Shown: piece after piece, positions 46,311-56,384 of the stretch
Layout: every line of letters begins with the position of its first letter
How positions within the stretch are numbered: position 1 is the first letter of the stretch
Source of the DNA: Stenocarpella maydis
Taxonomy: Eukaryota > Ascomycota > Sordariomycetes > Diaporthales > Diaporthaceae
Assembly: GCA_002270565.1 (NCBI GenBank)
Contig: NQMI01000027.1
Coordinates: 266,988 to 330,987, forward strand
DNA: 64,000 bases
Direction of reading: 5' to 3'
Notes under the pieces: model-generated
The model's input: only the letters and a program-made list of their open reading frames with translations
What the model was told of the DNA's origin: nothing
The model's database searches: none
Translations under genes and position numbers: made by a program

Positions 46311-46320
46311 CCGAGCTCGG
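46311..46320. promoter_or_regulatory. CCG-N4-CGG palindrome, copy 1
   Basis: CCGAGCTCGG, an everted CCG/CGG pair with a 4-nt spacer, the type bound by Zn2Cys6 dimers such as Leu3. It lies 70 nt upstream of the longest dioxygenase start codon. Confidence 0.55.
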
Positions 46321-46348
46321 GTTTGCCCACCCCGCTGGCATTCCAAAT

Positions 46349-46358
46349 CCGAGCTCGG
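46349..46358. promoter_or_regulatory. CCG-N4-CGG palindrome, copy 2
   Basis: An exact second copy of CCGAGCTCGG, 38 nt from the first, in the 181-nt gap between the Zn2Cys6 regulator stop codon and the dioxygenase start. Confidence 0.55.
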
Positions 46359-46422
46359 GATATATTTCCCCTCTGGGGTTATCCACCTGCCTTGCCTCCA
46401 CTAGGTCTACGCAGGCGGCTTA

Positions 46423-48254
46423 CTAATTTGGTCGTAGCTCGACCTGAAAATCTGCTGGAAGCTCTCTATTCCATGCAACTTTCAGGTCTGAGATGAGTCG
46501 ATGGACCGGCCAACCGGTTGCTCGCTTACAAGCCGTAAGACGGCGGATGACCTCTTGTTGCGGGCCTTCATCAAGGATGAATCTTGCACCTAAGGCCCAT
46601 GTTGGTTTGCCGTTTCCATTGGGAGTCCGAACTACTTACAGAATGCCATCGGGCCAAATGAGTTGACCAGGACTGGAGGCGTGTCTGTTGTGAAAGCGAT
46701 GCCACAAATGTCGAGTGCACAATTTTCTAAGATTTCTGTTCTCGTATTCCCGATGTTCTTCGTGTCGCGCTGTAACGTTCTGAGCAGGGCGATGTTTTCT
46801 GACGAGGCCTCGGTGCAAAGTATGGCCGCGGAGACCAATCCGTAATGAAGCGTAGATGCTAATACCATTCAGCCCCGGATGTTCGCATTTGGCGAGATAT
46901 AGGCCTACCGTGACATTCTCTGAGCATTCTGATGGATGGAAGAGACAGTCCAAGCCCTCTATCCTGTCGTGAGTATGGTCTGAAACGAGCTGGCAGCTTT
47001 GAAGACCAGTTGAGAAGCATATTGCATAAGCCAAACCATGTATTCTCTGATATAGCACCTGAGAAACATGCATTGATGATGCGGCCGAGTATTAGCGACG
47101 AAGTGTTCAGGTAAGTGTGATCTGTATAGTACTGGCTGGGCAGGGGTATTGGATCTAGATCAATCTTTAGGTGGCATCGCTGAAACAAGCTGAAAGTGAT
47201 GTCTTCCCGGAGATAGTTCCAAAACCCTGCAGCCCAAAGACCGGTTCCCGGGAAGCCTATGAGAGGACTTTGATAAGCTGCCAGGGAGTAGGCGCCTCGG
47301 AGGTGCCTATTTGGGTCGACCTCCTCTGCTCATGGTCAGCTTCGTTATACTTGTCTTGTGTGAACCAGGCATACCGGTAAGGATCTCATATGAGCGCAAA
47401 AGGCAGACCGAAGCCAGCGCCAACCCTCGCGTGTCCACCTCGCCATGCTCCGTGTCATTCAGCTTGATCAGGATACGAATGCAATGGCCATGATAGAACT
47501 CAGCTGCTGCCCTCGCAGAAGGAGCAGTTGTCTGGCTGATGTGCACTGCAGAAAGTGCGAGAATTGCAGAAAATGGCAATGGGCTATCCAGAGCCACCTC
47601 GGGCAGGCGTGTGCCAAACAGCTGAGAACTGTCGCTGAGGTCGTACCATGGCGCGATATTAGTGATGTAGTGGTGAAAATAGCCTGCGACTAGAGAATTC
47701 GAAAGAGCCTCTCTTGGCTCTTCAGGCGAAGGGAAATTTCCTTGGGCCGAGACTTCTAAAGGTTCGATTGGTTAGTTAACCACACTCCGAGAAAATCAGT
47801 GATTCCCAACTGTACAAAACGGAGGGCACTCCGGTACATCTATCACACTGTACCGAGTCACGGAGCATCGCCTCGCCTAGCTCCTACGCCCAGACACCAA
47901 AGGCTAATTTGTTGGATTCTGGTATAAGTATTGGAGGAGTGGGTGTTCTGGGCATGGGCATGAGCATGGGCGATGGCGATATACGCGTGTACCCTACGTC
48001 GCTGCGGTTGTGAATCTCCGGTTGTTAACCCAAGCATATCGAATACTGACCTGCACGTTCAGGCCCAATGCCGCCTTCCGCGATTTTATTATGGAACTGT
48101 GAAGTCACTTTGCTCCGATCGCAATATCTCTTTGCCTTGGAGCATGGCTGGCAGATAGGAACAGCTGCATCGCCTAGCTGTATGTGAGACGGACGCCAAT
48201 GTCATGAGTTTATAAGTCTGCTTACACTTGACCTTTCGCACTCGGCAGGTGTTG
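46423..48254 (-). CDS. Zn2Cys6 fungal transcription factor (ARCA-like), 5' end unresolved
   Basis: A nuclear DNA-binding regulator. I recover seven exons (48254-48226, 48173-48051, 47993-47898, 47755-47375, 47325-46909, 46858-46640, 46589-46423), about 477 residues, all in phase. The zinc cluster spans exons 1-2 (TCRVRKVKCDAAVPICQPCSKAKRYC) and shows five of the six Cys. The first Cys would be completed by an upstream exon ending in TG, joined at the CTCCAG/CAAC acceptor, which has a GCTAAC branch site 25 nt earlier. I could not fix that exon. The regulatory domain has the blocks ILALSAVHISQTTAPSAR, AAEFYHGHCIRILI, ASVCLLRSYEIL, EVDPNRHLRGAYSLA, FWNYLREDITFSLFQRC and ICGIAFTTDTPPVLVNSFGP, matching fungal ARCA-like regulators. 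It is directly upstream of, and co-oriented with, the dioxygenase gene. Confidence 0.8.
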
Positions 48255-49401
48255 CTGGAGTTCCGGACGAGACTGGTTAGCATGAGCGCACATTTGATGA
48301 TTGCGAGTTGGAGGCCCCAACCATGCTACTGCATGTCAATAACACCCAGTCATTCTCCCGGTCGTCATCGGGCAGAAGCGAATATCTCACCTGTTGGATT
48401 GAAAATACGAGGCATTGTAGCCGTACGATGATTGTTTAGAAATCAAGGATCCAACCGTGTTGACATGTGAGGCCCCTGCCGCTAGAGCGTGTCCAGGTCA
48501 TGCGCTTGAGGACAACAGATATTCCGTTCGGAGGCTCGGCCCCACCAACCCGAGGCAGTCGGTAACCCGGCAGTTCTGCGCCCGGAAATGCTCCGCCACG
48601 GCTCCCCAGCACTAAAATTACCAGACCCCAAGGACCGGTGCCCCTATGCACAATGACTGGTCCTTTCCACATCAAGGAGTTTGTTGGCAGCTCACGAGAA
48701 CACGCCTCTAGTACATGGAGTCTTTCAATCAATACCTCGGCGCACAGATGCAGAAAGTCTATCGTCATGAGAACAATCAACGAATAAAATCATGGAAAAT
48801 TATTCTTTTATCAACCAGGCCAAGTCGCCTCTCTACAAGGTCGACAGCTACCGACCTGGGTAGTCAGCCAGTTCCCGACCCCCAAGCTCAAAATAGTATG
48901 CACTAAGATAGTGAATGTCCAATATCACAACTACTTACATAAATAAGTACATCACAACCAAGTTCTGGCTACTAAACTTGGATGTCTCCAAGAGCGTGAG
49001 CTACTGGCCAGTCTATCCAGAAAGAATAGTCATGACAGAAAACATGATGCCACAACTTGGGAATCTTGATCAATCACTCGAGTTTGGGAGGACGTAATAT
49101 GGTTGACCCAAATAGCGGATTCCAAAAGTGACAAATAGTAATTGAAGAGCATATGCGCTCATAAAAGAGCAAAGCTTAGCAGTTTGTGTTACGGACATCC
49201 CACAGGTGTGGGGATTAGTGTTATTTAAGCATATGGTAGCGTTCCAAATAATATAAACATCAAGAATACGGGCTTTAAGCTGGGCCCAGCCTTTCCTTCA
49301 CATAGCTACGTGTAGCTCTTGTCCTGTGTCCAAGCACGTTCTCAGGCAGGGCAGAACAATGCACCTATAAGCATCCCATGAGTATAGGCGAGAAAGTCCA
49401 A
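48255..49401. other. Intergenic: regulator 5' region and protease 3' flank
   Basis: About 1.15 kb. It should contain the missing first exon and promoter of the Zn2Cys6 gene near 48255-48450 and the 3' UTR of the eqolisin gene near 49400. A possible first exon begins MPRIFNPTG at about 48400 on the minus strand and ends at a GTGAGA donor, but its phase does not match the next exon. No other gene was found. Confidence 0.4.
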
Positions 49402-50234
49402 TCAACCAGTGTATGTGCAGGTGAGGTCGTTGCCAGAGGTGGCACAGTTGGTCAGGACATTTCCATTTTGATCTTGGATGTCGATTATTGTGCCGCCACG
49501 AGGGGTAACGGTGCCCTGGGAGCCCGAGGCAGAGGCATCGGTGAAGGTCACCTGGCCGAAGTTGGCGAAGGGGATGAGACTACCACCAGACTCAAAGTCC
49601 TCGACAATCCACTCCGCGTTGGTCTCACAGAGGGTGGAGGGAGGGTTGTGGAAAGAGTGAGTGACCTTCTGACCGGTGGTCAGGTTTTCGAGCGTGGCAA
49701 CACCGGCGGTCTTGGAGGAGGCGTCGACCTCCATGTAGATCTCGTCGCCTTCGCTGATCTGGAAGTTCGAGAAGGAGTACGAGTAATCGGCTAGGACATG
49801 TTAATAGCTTGCTCTCAGTTCTAAATTCATACATTCTGGAATTCTGCAAGACACAAACACCGGGGAACTGTAGCACAAAAGAAAAGCATATACTTACGGA
49901 TCCACTCATACCAGGCGTCATATGAGCCATCGCCGTAGAAGGAAATACCGGTCTGCAAAATTGCAGAGCTGCAGGTATCGCCATCGATGCCGACCCAGGC
50001 GGAAGCCGCAGCAGAGCCGCCACCGGTGGCCCTCGGGGCGACAATGGTACCCTTGACCTTGTTGAAGCCCTTGCCGATCTGGACAGAGCCGGACCAGTTG
50101 GAGGAGTACTCGGGGTAGGTGTTGTTCCTCATGTTGGGGGAAGAGACGTGTTGAGGGTGGACAACATCCCGGGTGGGACGTCTGGCAGCGAGGGCAATGC
50201 CAACGAGGGCAGCAATGGCGGCAGAGTACTTCAT
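49402..50234 (-). CDS. Eqolisin (G1 family) acid endopeptidase
   Basis: A secreted, pepstatin-insensitive acid protease of the scytalidoglutamic peptidase / aspergillopepsin II family. Two exons (50234-49898, 49790-49402) give 241 residues. The 107-nt intron has GTAAGT..CTAG ends and joins YEWI to PDYSYSFSNF. There is a signal peptide (about 1-17, ALVGIALAA), a short pro-region, and the mature domain starting near NTYPEYSSNWSGSV. The catalytic Gln is in AILQTGISF and the catalytic Glu in AEWIVEDFESGG, with the characteristic SAWVGIDGDTC and NPPSTLCETNAEWI blocks. The C-terminus ends TCTYTG as in relatives. Fungi that acidify their surroundings use such enzymes for external protein digestion. 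Confidence 0.94.
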
Positions 50235-51779
50235 TGTGACAGGAGATTCGGCACAAGCGGCAACGAAGGGAGCAAGGGATAAGATCGGAAGCTTTGACAG
50301 GAGGACGATCTGGATCTCAGGGCTGAGGATCTGAAGCTGTCAAACATCTTGGCAAGAAGCGAGCCGCCAGCTCTTATAGAAATGAACTTGGCATGAGATT
50401 TCAGGATTCTATCCATATCCGCAAATAATAATATCGGTTCCCACTCATGTCCTAGACTATCCCCTTAATCGCAGGTGTGATCATTGAGGGGAGACAAATG
50501 GTGGACGAATGAATATCAACCGTGATACAAAACTTGACCAACAAAGGCAGGTTACAGCATGAGAATCAATATTGATTTTGAAGGACATCTTCCGACAGGA
50601 ACAACAAGGGCAGTGTTTTCCCTCGGCGAAATGCGAATAACTGCTTGAAGAGACCTCATGTTCGGACAAAATGTTGAGTTGGATTGCAGTACTGTTCAGC
50701 TACTTAGCTTCCAAAACCGGACTAGACCCCGAATGCCCTTGACATGTCCAGCAGGACAATTCCGACAACTACCGCATTGAATTGATCATTGCCTGCATAG
50801 GGGGGGGGACTCCTCAATTGATAATGAGGACTTGACCCCACAATCCTTGAGCGAGCTTCCTGAACAGGCTTGGCAGCGGTGTTTTCTCAAGGACAAGTCT
50901 CTAATCTCTCCTGTGGGCTTGCAGGGTTCGGCCCTATTTTCTTATGCCGTTGTTTTGACTGACTAGCGGGCATCAGTGACTTCATTCCGCTACTCTAACA
51001 CACTCCGCAGCTAACGCGTCTGGGACATTTTGTGCTTTCAAGCTCATAGGTTGAAGACACTTCAGAAGCACATTGTTTTGGTCAAGTTATGGGTTTCAGT
51101 CGGCCAACTCCAGCTCGTGATGTCCTTGTGGGGGCAGAGACTGGATCGTCTTCAGCACCTTCGAAAATTTCCCCTGTCAGCCAGGATCGCTCGGATGGAA
51201 CCTTCAGTAGGAACGACTTGCTGGGATGCAGCCCACTGAAAAAGCTTGAAGAAAGCTTGTTGGCCTGTTTAAGCTTGTTTTGGATTGAACTGCCGTGGAC
51301 TCCCCGCAACCCCCTGCGCACTGGGTTTAAGTCGGTGATAAAACCTACTGCCTATCTCGTCAAGCACCTTCTCCTTTCGTCCTTTGGTGGGTTCCGGGAC
51401 CGAATTGGTATATTTTTGGGTAGGACATACACGTAATCAGGCCCACACATGAGAATTCAATACGAGGGAACTTCAACCCACACTTACTGTCACACGGGCT
51501 TTCGATAATGCGAAGGTGAATGTAAAACGGCGATAATGACGAGAGGAAACGTAAGGGAAAGATAACAAAACCGTCCTCCCGGACCAGATACCACTATTCC
51601 ACGGCCGTGTAGGCTCATACAGCTCCTTCAAGGGTTTGGTGGCCTTAGAAGGACCGCAGGCATCTGCTGAGGGCCGGTTTCGGTAAATATTTGAAAGTCC
51701 TGGATTGAAGAACTGACATCATCGCTCCGGATTCTGGCCGGGCCCCCTTCCGGCCGCCCCACACACATTTCAATCCTTT

Positions 51780-52080
51780 TATTTTACACTTGAATAATAC
51801 GCAATAATCCTAACCCTAGGCTCAGTACATAGTAAACTACATTGTATAAAGTAAATAATAGAAGTAATTAGTATATTATTAAGTATTATAAAACTAACAC
51901 CTTCTTTATTATTATTTCTATTACCTAAGTAGTAGTTAGAGCCAAATAGCTAATATAGGCGGCAAGAGTAGTTAATATATAATCTATACTTAGGGGTAGG
52001 TTAAAGAATATTAATTCTGGCCTTCTAAATTGGCTGTAGCCTTAGTATGGGTGCTAAGTCAGCCAGTACCCTCTGTACCA
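51780..52080. repeat. Second AT-rich island, RIP-like
   Basis: About 300 nt dominated by TpA, ApT and ApA steps, similar in character to the island at 40.8-41.3 kb. It probably marks a RIP-mutated repeat relic. No coding sequence survives. Confidence 0.6.
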
Positions 52081-52507
52081 TCCGATTTTTACTCTGCAAA
52101 TATCCGATCTCTTTGACATTATCTCTATGTAGCCCTTACATTCACCAAAATAATGGTGAGTATGTGAAGTTGTTATGCGAAAGAAAACGAGAGGCATTCT
52201 AGAATAGGGTGAAATATAGAAGCATCTTTAAACTCATTGGCCTTCATTTCCCTCTTAATTGTCTCTGATTCTATATCAAGGCAGTGTGCGTGAGGCCAAG
52301 ATTGTCTACTTTAAGTTGCCTCCGTGCTGGCGAATGGTCTGTGCTTGATTGTGATATTACCAGAGCTCCTTTCACGGAGACGGCTATCCCTGAGCCAAGC
52401 ATAATATTTGAGAATGGATCTCGGGCCAGAATATGACGTGGGATGACCGAGAGGTTTGTTGCGTAGCAATAAGCGCGGCTGGGCCCAGGCAGACAGAGTA
52501 AGCGCTT

Positions 52508-52575
52508 ACGCCATAACGCGGATACGCCATAACGCGGATACGCCAATACGCAGTTACGCCGGTACGCCAGTACGC
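52508..52575. repeat. Short direct repeats of a TACGCC/TACGC unit
   Basis: The unit ACGCCATAACGCGGAT occurs twice in tandem and is followed by degenerate TACGCCAATACGCAGTTACGCCGGTACGCCAGTACGC copies. The result is roughly seven TACGC-centred units in 68 nt. The function is unknown. It lies about 280 nt upstream of the peroxidase start codon. Confidence 0.75.
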
Positions 52576-52854
52576 TATGTGCGTGCAAGATGCTAGTCAA
52601 TCGACGTGAAGCTTATTCAACATACATTACGCCTCAAATGCGGCTGAACAGAAAGACGGAGCCCTCCGATATATACCTATTACATCGCCTTCTCGCCACG
52701 CGCCATGATGTAGGATTCTATGTTGATGATAGTCCCTCTACCAGTATAAAGACACGACATGTGCACTTTCTGATCAAGCCAGTCTACCATTATTTCATCT
52801 GCCAATAAGCAGTCTGCACTATTTGAATACCAAGTTAGAATAAAACCGACAAAC

Positions 52855-53853
52855 ATGATTCTCGCTCCAGCTTCCGTCCTTGCTTTTAGCCTTGCCTGCT
52901 GTGCGACGCAAGTCTACGCAAGGCCACTTGAGAATGACTTCCCGCCGTGGGAAAGACCTGGAGAAGGAGACGGTAATTTTAACTTTCCTTCATAGGCGCC
53001 CAGAATGCAGCATTGGGTGCCGTTGTGCTTCTTTGCAGATCTAGTGCTAACTCCGTCCCAGCCCGCTCTGCCTGCCCCGGCATCAATGCCCTCGCAAACC
53101 ACGGCTGGCTTCCACACAATGGCCGCAACATCACCTATGACATGCTGGTCGATGCTGTCCGCCGCGGATTCGCCTTCGACCTACCTCCATCGGAACCAGG
53201 TTTCGCCACCGGGGTCTTCCACGCCGCAATCAGTGACCCCGCCAACATAGCCGTGCATCCTGATAACACGAGCTTTGATATGGATGCTGTAAATACACAC
53301 AACGGGCCAATTGAATTCGATGGTAGCATTTCCCGGAAGGACGACTTCTTCGGTAGCGATGTGAAATTCGACCAACCTACATGGAACACGCAGTGGCGAT
53401 TGATGGAGGAGGAGCAGGACGCCGCTGGCAGCACTGGGAATTACTTTGATCTCGGGGTCGCCTCAAGAGCGCGTGCAAGGCACGTGCTGATCAAGAGTCA
53501 CGCGGGTAACCCGGAGTTCTTGTTCACAAATGAGACACTCACTAAGAGCGCGGGCACAACAGCCTTGTACATGATGGTGCTTGGGGGGATGACCAAGAGT
53601 GTAAAAAAGGACTGGTTGTGGGCATTCTTTGGTATGTTGCATGCACACACGCCTTTTTCGCTTCGTTTTCAGAGAACATTGTACTGACTATGGGGCGTGA
53701 ACTGAAGTCGAAGAACGCATTCCTTACGACGAGGGTTTCCAGCCGCAAAGGAACGTTACCACTACTAACTTGAACGCTTTGGCCGGTGAAATCATAGATC
53801 TGGCCCCAAAAGACATCCCGTGCTCTTTTAATCCCGAGACTCTCTGTCCTTGA
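52855..53853 (+). CDS. Heme-thiolate peroxidase (chloroperoxidase/peroxygenase family), divergent active site
   Basis: A secreted member of the short chloroperoxidase-like family. Three exons (52855-52972, 53062-53631, 53708-53853) give 277 residues, with introns of 89 and 76 nt. The first junction yields PWERPGEGD-ARSACPGINALANHG, the family hallmark, with the proximal heme ligand Cys44 in ACP. There is a signal peptide (about 1-22). The metal/acid motif that normally reads E-H-D or E-G-D is E124-F125-D126 (IEFDGSISRKD). The segment where relatives carry the catalytic acid Glu (GExA) reads G204-T-T-A. So the heme ligand is kept while the distal acid-base residues are changed. The C-terminus with ERIPYDEGFQP and the terminal Cys-containing segment is normal. 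Enzymatic activity is uncertain. Confidence 0.87.
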
Positions 53854-54179
53854 GCTGGTGGGAATCTACTCGAGGTGCCACCTTGTAGGTAGGATATCAC
53901 ATAAGAAACCGAGACAAGCCAGCCTGTGGGATAGGATTCGGAAGGATAAATCAGGGAATCACGATAAAATATCACAGAAGAGATACCGGGGACTTGATTC
54001 ATGAATCGAGAAAAAAACCACCAAAAAACCAAGGTCAAATACCCAGGCAGGATTTATCCACTGTGGAGATTACCCCTTTGACTATCCATTGTAGGTTAGG
54101 GTACCTAGTTATCATACAACATTGGTCGATAAAGGTGATCTGATGCCGGAAATAGCTTTAAAATCAAGAATTTATTTTT
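53854..54179. other. Spacer upstream of the AAA+ relic
   Basis: This 326-nt region holds the peroxidase 3' flank and the point where the AAA+ gene loses its N-terminal half. No homologous coding sequence is recognisable upstream of 54180. Confidence 0.45.
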
Positions 54180-55511
54180 ATGCACGAGACACTTGAAGGG
54201 CGGAAGGAGGTCGAATTAGGCCTTGGAGACAGAGCTACCTCGGAAACTAAGACTCTTCTTGAGACTAAGTGCCCAGAGGAGAGGCCCGTGGCTGGCAGGG
54301 TTATTATCGATGCTTTTGCCTACTACTCGAGGAACAGCATAGTTAAACCCAACTTGAGGGCTTTGGAGGCCACTGAGGTAGCTAAGGTCGTCACAGATGC
54401 ATATAACAGTGTCGAGGAGGATGCGGATGATGAAGACGACTCAAAGTCTGCCACCAGCTCGGAGGGCTCCGAGGACAGACTCTCGGTACCTACGGCGGTG
54501 AGGCCTTCGGGCGGGTCGCTGAAGAGGACTGAAGCCCTGCAGGCTCTTACCAACGAGCAGTGCCTCCTGGCGTCCCCCTGGCTCACAGGCTTGGACCTCA
54601 AAACCAAAGACTGGGCCCGATTCAATGTCGACGAGCTCGATGAGATCGTCCGGAATGGCTCTAAGTTTGACCATCTAGTCCTCCCGGAGAACGAGTAAGA
54701 GCCCGCGTGGGCTTTTGTGGAAAACAAGGCTCTGTCGTACAACCAGTTCGACGACTTTGTGCCAGACAAGGGCCGTGGAATCATTATTCTGTGGTTCCAT
54801 TTCCCGTCGCGGCACTAAATCCCAGTCTCTTCTCCCTTTGAGCGGTTTTCTTTCTAGTAGACTTAGCCTCAATCATGCGTATGTGCTGACGCTGGACGTT
54901 ACAGCATGTTCGGACCTCCCGGAGTCGGCAAGACATACACAGCAGAAGCTGTCGCCGAGAAATTTCGCGTCCTTCTATACGCGATGAGCGCAGGTACACT
55001 TTTTACTAACCCCAAGCAGATAGAGGCAGCTCTTGAGCGTGCAATGGAGCTCTGCATGCTTTGGAACGCAATGCTTCTGCTCGACGAGGCAGATGTCTTC
55101 CTCAGCGCCCGGACCGACACCGACCTCGCCCGCAACGAGCTTGTGGCCGTCTTTCTGACCAAGCTCGAATACTATCAGGGAATATGCTTCCTGACAACCA
55201 ATCGTATATCTAGCCTGGATCACGCGTTTAAGTCCCGGGTCGACTTGTTCCTCCCGTATCGGGACTTCAAGCCTGAGGCGCGCCGGCAGGTCTGGGACAA
55301 CTTCATCAAGCGTGCTGGACACGAGCAATTTGATGTAGATTCCGCAGGTCTAGATGAGTTGTCGAATATCCCATTGAGCGGACGGGAGATCAAGAACCTG
55401 ATCAAGAGCGCGCACCTGTTAACGCTCAAGGGCGGTGAGAAGATCACCAAGGATCGTCTCAAAATGCTTGCCGAGAACCGGATCAACGCCCTTGATGCGC
55501 TGATTCAATAG
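54180..55511 (+). pseudogene. Decayed AAA+ ATPase gene, 5'-truncated with internal stop
   Basis: The remaining sequence matches the C-terminal half of large fungal AAA+ ATPases: a pre-ATPase segment (PVAGRVIIDAFAYYSRNSIVKP, then an acidic spacer and SPWLTGLDLKTKDWARFNVDEL), a linker (AWAFVENKALSYNQFDDFVPDKGRGIII), Walker A GPPGVGKT, Walker B LLLDEAD, and the sensor block FLTTNRISSLDHAFKSRVD. Two lesions are visible. The several hundred residues that normally come first are missing, and an in-frame TAA at 54696-54698 separates LVLPENE from EPAWAFVENK. A 114-nt intron (54791-54904) joins the linker to Walker A with correct phase, so splicing information survives. The ATPase module itself is open from 54905 to 55511. 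This is a recent relic. A short AAA+ product initiated downstream is possible but unlikely. Confidence 0.82.
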
Positions 55512-56384
55512 GGGTAGTATTGGTATTGTAATTTGGCTCTGGACGTGATTAATTGCCAGAGGCCATGCAAGCATCTAACGAAGAGACGGGAAACGGCATG
55601 AACGCGGATGCCAACGCCGGCTACGAGTGATGCCAGAGATGGAGAGGTCAGGAGTAGAGGGCTCTTAGTCATTCCGCATGAGACTTGAATACAGAGAGAA
55701 AATGGATGCACCCTGCTACAACCCTCTAAGTGGAATCCTCTTTGTCTAGCCAGATTACAACTATTAATAGCCCGCGAATACACGACAGAGTATCCTGCAT
55801 CACTTCAAAAATTTGTGAAGATGATTGAATACAAATAAAGGATGGAAGCTACACTGTGGACCGTACCGGTGGCCCTGGCCCGAGCCCGAGGTGGTATCTA
55901 CCTGCATAGTAAGCTGCGACACCTCGATCACACCCACCGTATCACACATAGGCCACACAACTCCCAACAAAGCGAGGCGGGGTCGCCTCATGATGAATTT
56001 AGAGATCTGTATGATTCAAGACAATATGCGGCCTCCACACGATAGCAGATTCTGACTGGCCCGAGGCCGGGTTGGTAGCAGTCAATGAGACGCCTGGCTT
56101 ACTCACCGGGCTGCTCTTTGCAGAAGGGTCGTGTGTGCTGCATTTGAAGCTTGTGACGCATCTTGAAGATCCTTCCATCTGTGCCTTAGGCTCGCAGTTA
56201 CACGGTAACCGCAAAAAATAAGCCACCGGTGCATTTAGGTGCCGCATGGCTTCCGAAAGCGTCCGGTCTGTTGGTCACGGCATAGCTTCTGCCATACAAG
56301 TAGGACGTCAGGCTCGTCACTCGGTAGCTTCCAAGGGCAGGCCTCTGGATTTTGAATTCAAAGTTTCGACCAAAAGCTAGCAGA
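55512..56384. other. Intergenic spacer
   Basis: This 873-nt region lies between the AAA+ relic and the GMC oxidoreductase start and should hold the latter's promoter. No gene or distinctive element was found. Confidence 0.45.

Larger units (their letters stand above)
50235..52854. other. 2.6-kb gene-poor region with AT-rich island and short repeats
   Basis: No gene is recognisable. The left end holds the eqolisin promoter. A G8 homopolymer occurs near 50803-50810, an AT-rich, TpA-rich island at about 51780-52080, and a short TACGCC-type repeat at about 52508-52575. The right end holds the peroxidase promoter. A 115-codon open frame at 51089-51436 on the plus strand has no recognisable features. 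Confidence 0.5.

Noticed and set aside
51806..51822. Telomere-like CCTAACCCTAGG
   Set aside because: Only about one and a half units of the TTAGGG repeat, in an AT-rich island. Too short to be an interstitial telomeric repeat.
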